Shown in pieces: positions 1-5,482 of a stretch of 5,482 nucleotides of DNA (the stretch's first letter is position 1; the number at the start of each line of letters is the position of its first letter). A program made the position numbers and the translations under genes. Source of the DNA: Rickettsia typhi (GTDB taxonomy: Bacteria > Pseudomonadota > Alphaproteobacteria > Rickettsiales > UBA1997); NCBI GenBank assembly GCA_945888585.1, contig CAMDAI010000097.1, positions 1-5,482 on the forward strand, given 5' to 3'. The notes beneath the pieces are model-generated. The model did no database searches, was not told the DNA's origin, and saw only the letters and a program-made list of their open reading frames with translations.

Positions 1-278
1 GTAAAATTGCCAAAGATGTTTTGGATGCCATGTTAGAAACTGGAAAAAATGCCGCAGAAATTGTAGTAGAAAAAGGATTAAAACAAGTAAGTGACACAGG
101 TGCAATTGCAGCAATTATCGATAAAGTTATTGCTGAAAATGAAGCTTCAGTCATTAAATATAAAGCTGGAAATGAGAGATTATTTGGCTTCTTTGTTGGT
201 CAGGTAATGAAAGAATCTAAAGGACAGGCTAATCCACAAGTTGTTAATGATTTATTAAAAGAAAAATTAAGTCAGTAA
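1..278 (+). CDS. gatB: GatB C-terminal end (Asp/Glu-tRNA amidotransferase subunit B), partial
   Basis: This is the 3' end of a gene that runs off the left edge. The frame is open from base 3 (bases 1-2 finish an earlier codon), giving 91 residues and a TAA stop. The fragment begins KIAKDV and contains VSDTGAI, then GFFVGQVMK and [10 protein letters not shown], the conserved landmarks of the GatB/YqeY-type C-terminal domain. In the family this helical tail contacts the tRNA, while the missing N-terminal part carries the kinase-like site that activates Glu-tRNA(Gln) or Asp-tRNA(Asn). GatA and GatC complete the cytosolic complex, with GatA supplying ammonia. Full-length GatB is usually about 480 residues, so roughly four fifths lies outside the window. 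A TTG at 21 could be miscalled as a start, but homology continues upstream of it. No convincing intrinsic terminator follows the stop. Confidence 0.93.
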   Translation, partial: KIAKDVLDAMLETGKNAAEIVVEKGLKQVSDTGAIAAIIDKVIAENEASVIKYKAGNERLFGFFVGQVMKESKGQANPQVVNDLLKEKLSQ

Positions 279-315
279 CAAAGCAGATTTGTTCTAAAGA
301 CAAACTCTAAGTTAA

Positions 316-342
316 TTGACTTATAATTTATTTTCCTATAAA
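316..342 (+). promoter_or_regulatory. Candidate sigma-70 promoter ahead of tRNA-Tyr
   Basis: TTGACT (316-321) resembles a -35 box and TATAAA (337-342) a -10 box, separated by a slightly short 15-bp spacer. Transcription would start near 349-350, about 26 bases before the tRNA-Tyr gene, and could drive both tRNAs and the genes after them. The background is very A/T-rich, so such matches arise easily. A perfect TATAAT also occurs at 322-327 but has no good -35 box at the right distance. This is motif evidence only. Confidence 0.4.
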
Positions 343-373
343 AGTTCTGCTCCTGTTTTATTTAAACAGAACT
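343..373 (+). repeat. Inverted repeat / leader hairpin next to tRNA-Tyr
   Basis: AGTTCTG (343-349) is exactly complementary to CAGAACT (367-373), giving a 7-bp stem around a 17-base loop. Inside it, CTGTTT (353-358) can instead pair with AAACAG (364-369) around a 5-base loop. The two pairings compete for CAG at 367-369, so they are partly exclusive. The structure ends two bases before the mature tRNA 5' end at 376. It has no T-run directly after it, so it does not look like an intrinsic terminator. It may be a precursor leader fold near the RNase P cut, an operator, or chance. Confidence 0.45.
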
Positions 374-375
374 AT

Positions 376-461
376 GGAGAAGTGGCCGAGTGGTCAATGG
401 CAACAGACTGTAAATCTGTCCGCGCAAGCGTTCACAGGTTCAAATCCTGTCTTCTCCACCA
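376..461 (+). tRNA. tRNA-Tyr (anticodon GTA)
   Basis: A complete class II cloverleaf can be drawn. The acceptor stem is 376-382 (GGAGAAG) with 451-457 (CTTCTCC), followed by discriminator A458 and an encoded CCA (459-461). The D stem is GCC 385-387 with GGC 399-401. The anticodon stem is ACAGA 403-407 with TCTGT 415-419, and its loop CTGTAAA places GTA at 410-412, reading UAU/UAC. A long variable arm spans 420-433, as expected for bacterial tRNA-Tyr. The T stem is ACAGG 434-438 with CCTGT 446-450 around TTCAAAT. All stems pair perfectly. The long arm also occurs in tRNA-Leu and tRNA-Ser, but the anticodon settles the identity. Confidence 0.97.
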
Positions 462-511
462 CTTTTGGTAGATAAGTTAAAATTTTAAAATAATTTTTAA
501 TTTATATATAA

Positions 512-585
512 GCGGGTGTAGCTCAACGGTAGAGTTCCAGCCTTCCAAGCTGGCCGTGAGGGTTCGATTCCCTTCACCCGCTCCA
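512..585 (+). tRNA. tRNA-Gly (anticodon TCC)
   Basis: This is a complete class I cloverleaf. The acceptor stem is GCGGGTG 512-518 with CACCCGC 575-581, followed by discriminator T582 and an encoded CCA (583-585). The D stem is GCTC 521-524 with GAGT 532-535, including one G-U pair. The anticodon stem is CCAGC 537-541 with GCTGG 549-553, and its loop CTTCCAA places TCC at 544-546, reading GGA and possibly GGG. The variable loop is four bases. The T stem is GAGGG 558-562 with CCCTT 570-574 around TTCGATT. The 50-bp spacer after tRNA-Tyr is almost pure A/T with no clear promoter or terminator, so the two tRNAs are probably cut from one precursor. Confidence 0.97.
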
Positions 586-608
586 AATTATAAAGCCATT
601 GCAACTCT

Positions 609-2630
609 ATGCCATCAAATAATCTTTTTAAAATTCATTCCAATTTCAAACCAGCTGGAGACCAACCTCAAGCAATTAAAAAGCTTATCCAAGGTTTGGA
701 TAATGGCAAAAAAGACCAAGTTCTATTAGGCGTTACTGGTTCTGGTAAAACCTTCACTATGGCTAACATAATCAAAGAAACTGGTCGTCCAGCTTTGATT
801 ATGGCTCACAACAAAACTCTGGCAGCTCAACTCTACGGTGAAATGAAGGAATTTTTTCCAGAAAATGAAGTTGGATATTTTGTTTCTTATTATGATTATT
901 ATCAGCCCGAAGCTTACATTGCCAAAACTGATACTTTTATTGAAAAAGACAGCTCCATTAATGAACAAATTGATCGCCTACGTCACGCTGCAACCCGTGG
1001 ATTATTTGAAAGAAAAGATGCTATAATTGTTGCTTCAGTTTCTTGTATTTATGGTATTGGTTCTCCCGAATTTTATTCCAGCATGGTGCTGCGAGCCAAA
1101 GTTGGCGAAGAAATTAATCGTCAGAAATTTTTATTAAAATTGGTTAATTTACAATATAAACGCAATGATATTGCTTTTGGACGTAACAATTTTCGCGTTA
1201 TGGGCGATGTTATTGACTTATTTCCCTCTCACACCGAAGAAAAAGCCTGGCGTATCGCTTTTTTTGGAGATGAGATCGAGGAAATTTCTGAATTCGATCC
1301 GCTCACCGGCGAAATTTTTGATAAGCTAAATGAAATTGCTATTTATCCGAGTTCTCACTATGTAACTCCTGAAAATACCATAAAATCAGCACTTTCTCAT
1401 ATCAGAACCGATTTACAAAAACGAGTCGAAGAATTTGATAAACAAAATAAATTAATTGAATCTCAGAGAATTAATCAACGCACCACCTATGATATGGAAA
1501 TGCTGGTTGAAACAGGATCTTGCAAAGGTATTGAAAATTATTCCCGCTATTTAACCGGCAGACCAGCTGGCTCAGCTCCACCTACTCTCTTTGAATATTT
1601 GCCAAAAAATGCTTTGTTATTTGTTGATGAATCTCACGTTTCCATTCCACAAATTGATGGTATGTATAAAGGTGATTTTGCCCGTAAATCAAACTTAGTT
1701 GAATATGGATTTCGTCTTCCCAGTGCCGCCGATAACCGTCCTTTAAAATTTTCAGAATGGGAAGCTTATAAACCACAAACTATTTATGTTTCAGCAACTC
1801 CGGGCAAATATGAAATGGCAAAAACTGATGGAGAATTTATCGAACAAATTATTCGTCCTACCGGACTAATTGATCCTCCTTGCGAAATCAGACCAGCCAA
1901 AAATCAAGTTGATGATTTAATTGCCGAAGTTAAAAAAACTAAAGATAATGGCTTTAGAATTTTAGCCACCACTCTTACCAAAAAAATGGCTGAAGATTTA
2001 ACCGATTATTTAAATGATTGCGGTATAAAAGCAGTTTATATGCATTCTGATGTTGAAACTCTTGAGCGTATAGAAATTATTCAGAAACTTCGCGAAGGAG
2101 TTCATGATTGTTTGGTTGGAGTGAATTTGCTTAGAGAAGGCCTTGATATTCCTGAATGTGCTTTAGTTGCCATTTTAGATGCTGATAAGGAAGGTTTCTT
2201 ACGCAATGAAACTTCACTTATTCAAACCATAGGCAGGGCTGCCAGAAATTCTGAAGCTAAAGTAATTTTATATGCCGATAAAGAAACTAAATCAATTAAA
2301 AGCGCTCTATCTGAAACCAATCGCCGCCGTAAAATTCAAGAAGCTTATAATAAAAAACATAATATTACCCCAACCACTACTAAAAAATCTTTCATTTCAC
2401 CGCTCGCAAATTTATATGGTAAACAAGAAGATTCTAGAAAAAGAAGTAAATATAAAGCTGAAGATCAAGACTTCCTTGAAGAAGCAAAATCCGGCAATTT
2501 CACTAATCTAGATAAAAAAATTGCCTTAATAAAAAAGGAAATGTTATCATACGCCGCCAATCTTGATTTTGAAAAAGCCGCAGAGTGGAGAGACAAAATT
2601 AGAAAATTGGAAGCAATTAAATTACTGTAA
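609..2630 (+). CDS. uvrB: UvrB, excision nuclease ABC subunit B
   Basis: UvrB is the DNA-loading, damage-verifying helicase-like ATPase of nucleotide excision repair. It is delivered to DNA by UvrA and then recruits the nuclease UvrC. The 673 residues are a full-length size for the family. Motifs in order: Walker A GVTGSGKT (41-48); the damage-probing beta-hairpin with [10 protein letters not shown] (94-103); the UvrA-binding domain (about 150-250); NYSRYLTGR (310-318); Walker B-type DESH (340-343); SATP (395-398); [11 protein letters not shown] (506-516); QTIGRAARN (539-547); and a C-terminal UVR motif (about 640-668) that binds UvrC. None of these key residues is missing. ATG 609 is the only ATG/GTG/TTG after an in-frame TAA at 591-593, and it puts the N-terminal [11 protein letters not shown] block where expected. 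No Shine-Dalgarno is visible. The start lies 23 bp after tRNA-Gly, so the gene is probably read from the tRNA promoter. No LexA-type box was recognised. Confidence 0.97.
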   Translation: MPSNNLFKIHSNFKPAGDQPQAIKKLIQGLDNGKKDQVLLGVTGSGKTFTMANIIKETGRPALIMAHNKTLAAQLYGEMKEFFPENEVGYFVSYYDYYQPEAYIAKTDTFIEKDSSINEQIDRLRHAATRGLFERKDAIIVASVSCIYGIGSPEFYSSMVLRAKVGEEINRQKFLLKLVNLQYKRNDIAFGRNNFRVMGDVIDLFPSHTEEKAWRIAFFGDEIEEISEFDPLTGEIFDKLNEIAIYPSSHYVTPENTIKSALSHIRTDLQKRVEEFDKQNKLIESQRINQRTTYDMEMLVETGSCKGIENYSRYLTGRPAGSAPPTLFEYLPKNALLFVDESHVSIPQIDGMYKGDFARKSNLVEYGFRLPSAADNRPLKFSEWEAYKPQTIYVSATPGKYEMAKTDGEFIEQIIRPTGLIDPPCEIRPAKNQVDDLIAEVKKTKDNGFRILATTLTKKMAEDLTDYLNDCGIKAVYMHSDVETLERIEIIQKLREGVHDCLVGVNLLREGLDIPECALVAILDADKEGFLRNETSLIQTIGRAARNSEAKVILYADKETKSIKSALSETNRRRKIQEAYNKKHNITPTTTKKSFISPLANLYGKQEDSRKRSKYKAEDQDFLEEAKSGNFTNLDKKIALIKKEMLSYAANLDFEKAAEWRDKIRKLEAIKLL

Positions 2631-2647
2631 AATAAAACATAAAAATC

Positions 2648-3946
2648 ATGATCCCTCGTTATAGCAGACCCGAAATGGTCAAAATTTGGTCCGATGAAAA
2701 TAAATATAAAATCTGGATGGAAATTGAATTCTATGCAGTTGAAGCCCTGGAAAAACTTGGTCTTGTTCCAGCTAGAGTTTCCAAGGAAATGTGGAAAAAT
2801 GGCAAATTTGATGTCGCTAAAATTCTAGAAATTGAAAAAACCACCAAGCATGATGTCATCGCTTTTTTAACTAATTTAGGTGAATCAATTGGTGAATCTT
2901 CACGATTTGTCCATATGGGAATGACTAGTTCAGATGTGCTTGATACTTGCCTTTCTAAACAATTAGCTGAAGCTTCAGATATTTTATTAAATGATCTAGA
3001 AAGATTGCTCGAAGCCTTAAAGAAAAAATCTTTTGAATATAAAGATACTCTTTGTGTGGGACGCTCTCACGGTATTCACGCCGAACCAACCACCTTTGGT
3101 TTAAAAATGGCCCGCTTCTATGCTGAATTTAGAAGAAATAAAGAACGCTTAATTGAAGCCAAAAAACAAGTTGCCGTTTGCGCAATATCGGGTGCAGTTG
3201 GAACTTTTGCTACTATCGATCCATCAGTACAAGAATATGTTGCCCAAAAAATGGATTTATCTGAAGAAGAAGTATCCACTCAAGTAATTCCTCGTGATCG
3301 TCATGCTCACTTTTTTGCCACTCTTGGTATAATTGCTTCTTCAATTGAAAATATTGCTGTTGAAATTCGTCACTTGCAAAGAACTGAAGTTTTAGAAGTG
3401 GAAGAATTTTTCTCTAAAGGTCAGAAAGGCAGCTCGGCCATGCCTCATAAACGTAATCCAGTTCTAAGCGAAAACTTAACTGGACTTGCCAGAATTGTTC
3501 GCTGTGCCGTAATCCCAATGATGGAAAATGTGGCATTATGGCATGAAAGAGATATTTCTCATTCATCAGTTGAAAGAATGCTCGCACCAGATGCTACTGT
3601 GGTTTTAGATTTCGCCTTAAATCGTTTGGTTAATTTAGTTGAGAATCTACTAGTTTATCCGCAAAATATGCAGAAAAATTTAGATAAATTAAATGGTCTA
3701 GTCTTTTCACAAAGAACACTTCTAACCTTAATTGAAGAAGCTAAAATCAGCCGAGAAGATGCTTATCGCATTGTTCAAAGCAATGCCATGAAAGTTTGGG
3801 CGGAAGGTGTAAATTTCTTGGAATTATTAAAACAAGATAAGGAAGTTACTAAACATTTAAGCAATGAAAAATTAGAAGCAATTTTTGATGCTAGTTTTTA
3901 TAGCAAAAATGTTGATCGGGTTTTTGACAAGGTATTTAGAAATTAG
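2648..3946 (+). CDS. purB: Adenylosuccinate lyase PurB
   Basis: PurB is a cytosolic homotetrameric lyase of the fumarase/aspartase superfamily. It splits fumarate from SAICAR to give AICAR in IMP synthesis, and from adenylosuccinate to give AMP. The protein has 432 residues, close to the Bacillus subtilis enzyme (431). The residues known as important there fall at the same numbers here: His68 (KHDV), His89 (FVHMG), His141 (GRSHGIHAEP), Lys268 and Glu275. The superfamily signature GSSAMPHKRNP occupies 261-271 and includes the mobile-loop serine (Ser262/263). TSSDVLDT is at 93-100. The ATG at 2648 gives the canonical MIPRYSRPEM start and follows an in-frame TAA at 2633-2635. No Shine-Dalgarno is seen. 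It starts 17 bp after uvrB with no terminator between, so cotranscription is likely. The pairing of uvrB with purB has no obvious functional logic. Confidence 0.97.
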   Translation: MIPRYSRPEMVKIWSDENKYKIWMEIEFYAVEALEKLGLVPARVSKEMWKNGKFDVAKILEIEKTTKHDVIAFLTNLGESIGESSRFVHMGMTSSDVLDTCLSKQLAEASDILLNDLERLLEALKKKSFEYKDTLCVGRSHGIHAEPTTFGLKMARFYAEFRRNKERLIEAKKQVAVCAISGAVGTFATIDPSVQEYVAQKMDLSEEEVSTQVIPRDRHAHFFATLGIIASSIENIAVEIRHLQRTEVLEVEEFFSKGQKGSSAMPHKRNPVLSENLTGLARIVRCAVIPMMENVALWHERDISHSSVERMLAPDATVVLDFALNRLVNLVENLLVYPQNMQKNLDKLNGLVFSQRTLLTLIEEAKISREDAYRIVQSNAMKVWAEGVNFLELLKQDKEVTKHLSNEKLEAIFDASFYSKNVDRVFDKVFRN

Positions 3947-3951
3947 TTAAA

Positions 3952-3970
3952 AATTAGATCGAACTTAATT
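3952..3970 (+). terminator. Weak possible hairpin between convergent purB and radA
   Basis: AATTAG (3952-3957) can pair with CT/AATT (3964-3970, with T3966 bulged) around a 6-base loop, followed by a T-rich stretch that enters the end of radA. Only one pair is G-C, so the stem would be very weak. It is the only candidate in the 34-bp gap, which suggests that termination here is inefficient, factor-dependent, or lies inside the opposing gene. Confidence 0.2.
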
Positions 3971-3980
3971 ATCATTTTAT

Positions 3981-5414
3981 TTATCGCTTTCTAAAAAACT
4001 GCCCTAAATCTCTAATATGAGAAACGGTATTTAAATTAACATTATTTAATGATTTTTTTAAGCTTGGCCAACTTTTTAATTTCTCAATTCCCTTAGGAAC
4101 TAAATAATTTTCAAAACCTAATTTTGCCGCTTCTTTTAATCTGGTTTCCAAGGATGAAATCATTCGCACTTCACCGCTTAATCCAACTTCCCCCATAATT
4201 GCCATATTTTCTGGAAGTGGAATATCGCGTGAAGCAGAAATTAAGGCGCAGGCAACCGCTAAATCCGCTGCTGGTTCATTGATTTTTAAGCCAGCGGCGA
4301 CATTTAAATAAACTTCCTTATCAGATAAATTTAAGCCGAAACGTGCGTTTAAAACGGCAATAATCATGGCTAATCGGTTTAAATCCCAACCAACCACAGC
4401 GCGTCTTGGAGATGGCATATAAGATGGTGCAATTAAAGCCTGCACTTCCACTAAAATTGGCCTACTGCCTTCCATGCCAGCAAATACAGCAACTCCGCTA
4501 ATTGATTTTTCTCTACTCGATAAAAATAATTCACTAGGATTACTAACTTCTGCAAGTCCAGATTCATTCATTTCAAATACACCAATTTCATTGGCAGCAC
4601 CATAACGGTTTTTTATCGCCCGCAAAATTCTGAATTGATGATCGCTTTCTCCTTCAAAATATAAAACTGTATCCACCATATGCTCAAGCACTTTTGGCCC
4701 AGCAATTTGGCCATCTTTGGTAACATGACTGACAATAATTAAAGTAATATTTTTACGTTTGGCCAACATAGTTAATTCTCCAGCTGAGGCCCGCACTTGC
4801 GAAACCGTTCCTGGTGCTGAACTTAACTGATCAATAAACATGGTTTGAATAGAATCAATCACCACAACATCTGGAGTATCTTTAACATCGATGGTTTTAA
4901 TGATGTCTAAAACATTAGTGGTTGCTGCCAATCTAACATTTGATTTATCCAACCCCAATCTTCGGGCACGAAGACGAACTTGATCGAGTGATTCCTCACC
5001 AGAAATATAAATAACATTATTTTTTCTTGCAGCTAAAGATGAGGTTGCCTGTAAGAGTAAAGTTGATTTACCAATTCCCGGATCTCCTCCGATTAACACA
5101 GCCGATCCTTTTACTAAACCACCACCTAAAACCCGATCAAATTCTGGCATTCCAACCATTATTCTAGGCACTTCCGCTGCATCTGAATTTAAATTGGCTA
5201 ATTCAATTTTACTTCCTTTTTCGCGAACATTTTTAACTGTTGCACCTAAATTAGTGGCCAAGTTGGTTGATAATGCTCCACTTTGATTACTGAGTCCGCC
5301 AATTTCATATTCTTCTACTAGAGAATTCCACGCCCCGCAATCTGGACATTTTCCCGCCCATTTACTATGAATTGTTCCGCATTCCTGACATGAATAAGTT
5401 GGTTTTGTTGCCAT
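3981..5414 (-). CDS. radA: DNA repair protein RadA (Sms), branch-migration helicase
   Basis: RadA is a hexameric RecA-like ATPase that drives branch migration and strand extension at recombination intermediates alongside RecA. It is distinct from archaeal RadA recombinase. The 477 residues show the full architecture. An N-terminal zinc finger has Cys9, Cys12, Cys23 and Cys26. A variable linker follows (about 36-80). The ATPase core has Walker A GGDPGIGKST (109-118), Walker B VVVIDS (183-188) and the RadA motif KNRYG (268-272). A C-terminal Lon-protease-like domain spans about 335-440. The Lon catalytic serine region reads EPAADLA (380-386), so the domain should be proteolytically inactive, as is normal for RadA. 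The motif is KNRYG rather than the usual KNRFG, and SHVTKDG (229-235) replaces the more common GHVTK. ATG 5414 places the zinc finger normally. No Shine-Dalgarno is seen. It is transcribed alone within the window, towards purB. Confidence 0.97.
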   Translation of the reverse strand: MATKPTYSCQECGTIHSKWAGKCPDCGAWNSLVEEYEIGGLSNQSGALSTNLATNLGATVKNVREKGSKIELANLNSDAAEVPRIMVGMPEFDRVLGGGLVKGSAVLIGGDPGIGKSTLLLQATSSLAARKNNVIYISGEESLDQVRLRARRLGLDKSNVRLAATTNVLDIIKTIDVKDTPDVVVIDSIQTMFIDQLSSAPGTVSQVRASAGELTMLAKRKNITLIIVSHVTKDGQIAGPKVLEHMVDTVLYFEGESDHQFRILRAIKNRYGAANEIGVFEMNESGLAEVSNPSELFLSSREKSISGVAVFAGMEGSRPILVEVQALIAPSYMPSPRRAVVGWDLNRLAMIIAVLNARFGLNLSDKEVYLNVAAGLKINEPAADLAVACALISASRDIPLPENMAIMGEVGLSGEVRMISSLETRLKEAAKLGFENYLVPKGIEKLKSWPSLKKSLNNVNLNTVSHIRDLGQFFRKR

Positions 5415-5451
5415 TTTATTGTTTGATTGATTGGGTTTGATGGAAAAAATT

Positions 5452-5480
5452 AGTTAAACAAAAAATTAGAAAAATGTCAA
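5452..5480 (-). promoter_or_regulatory. Candidate radA promoter
   Basis: On the minus strand a perfect -35 TTGACA lies at 5480-5475. After a 17-bp spacer comes TTAACT (5457-5452), only a 3-of-6 match to TATAAT. Transcription would begin near 5445, leaving a leader of about 30 bases that is poor in G and shows no ribosome-binding site. The exact -35 match and correct spacing favour it, while the weak -10 and A/T-rich background count against it. The window ends two bases beyond, so other upstream elements cannot be seen. Confidence 0.4.
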
Positions 5481-5482
5481 TA

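Noticed and set aside
285..308. Possible gatB terminator hairpin (TTTGT 288-292 with ACAAA 300-304, extendable with a bulge)
   Set aside because: The stem is short and A/T-rich and no T-run follows it, so it does not meet the usual pattern of an intrinsic terminator.
477..488. 12-bp palindrome TTAAAATTTTAA between the two tRNAs
   Set aside because: The spacer is nearly all A and T, where such palindromes are expected by chance. There is no flanking structure.
726..968. 80-codon open frame on the minus strand inside uvrB
   Set aside because: It lies wholly antisense to the Walker A and beta-hairpin coding region of uvrB, has a low-complexity Ile/Phe-rich translation and matches no family I recognise. 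It is a shadow of uvrB.
1582..1776. 64-codon open frame on the minus strand inside uvrB
   Set aside because: It is antisense to the conserved DESH to SATP region of uvrB, with no start signal and no recognisable domain.
2272..2511. 79-codon open frame on the plus strand inside the 3' part of uvrB
   Set aside because: It is an alternative frame of an A-rich, lysine-coding stretch. The Lys/Leu/Ile composition simply reflects A/T bias, and the uvrB frame continues with a good UVR motif.
1..5414. Reassigned UGA codon (Trp or Gly), as in some reduced or candidate lineages
   Set aside because: None of the four genes has an in-frame TGA, the Trp codons I checked are TGG, and the tRNA-Gly anticodon is TCC rather than TCA. 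Stops here are only TAA and TAG, but four genes are too few to infer recoding.
1..5482. A hidden mobile element, CRISPR array, defence or biosynthetic cluster
   Set aside because: Almost all the sequence is accounted for by intact conserved housekeeping genes. The gaps are under 100 bp and hold no direct repeats, transposase fragments or spacer-like arrays.

Overview
The window looks like a stretch of ordinary housekeeping chromosome from a low-GC alphaproteobacterium. By eye, GatB, UvrB, PurB and RadA all carry residue patterns close to alphaproteobacterial versions, for example the GFFVGQVMK block of Gat[17 protein letters not shown] in UvrB and the MIPRYSRPEM start of PurB. Both tRNA genes encode their 3' CCA, which fits Proteobacteria. 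The strong A+T bias points to a lineage such as Rickettsiales, Holosporales, Pelagibacterales or an uncultured AT-rich relative. I cannot place it further without a tree. Every reading frame is intact under the standard code, and the stops used are TAA, TAA, TAG and TAA.

Layout, left to right: (1) the last 91 codons of gatB, cut by the left edge; (2) a 97-bp AT-rich gap with a candidate promoter and a perfect 7-bp inverted repeat ending two bases before the next gene; (3) tRNA-Tyr(GTA); (4) a 50-bp A/T spacer; (5) tRNA-Gly(TCC); (6) uvrB, only 23 bp after the tRNA-Gly CCA; (7) purB, 17 bp after uvrB. These all lie on the + strand. (8) radA is on the minus strand, meeting purB tail to tail across 34 bp. 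A candidate radA promoter sits at the right edge. No gene-free stretch exceeds about 100 bp.

The genes have unrelated core jobs. GatB serves tRNA-dependent amidation and the two tRNAs serve translation. UvrB is the damage-verifying helicase of nucleotide excision repair. PurB acts twice in purine synthesis. RadA is a branch-migration helicase of recombinational repair. The close packing suggests tRNA-Tyr, tRNA-Gly, uvrB and purB share one transcript, so the uvrB mRNA 5' end could be made by tRNA 3' processing.

I found no undescribed system, mobile element, CRISPR array or defence cluster. The points worth a second look are the tRNA-uvrB coupling, the tRNA-Tyr leader hairpins, the lack of Shine-Dalgarno sequences at all three visible starts, and the bare convergent junction.
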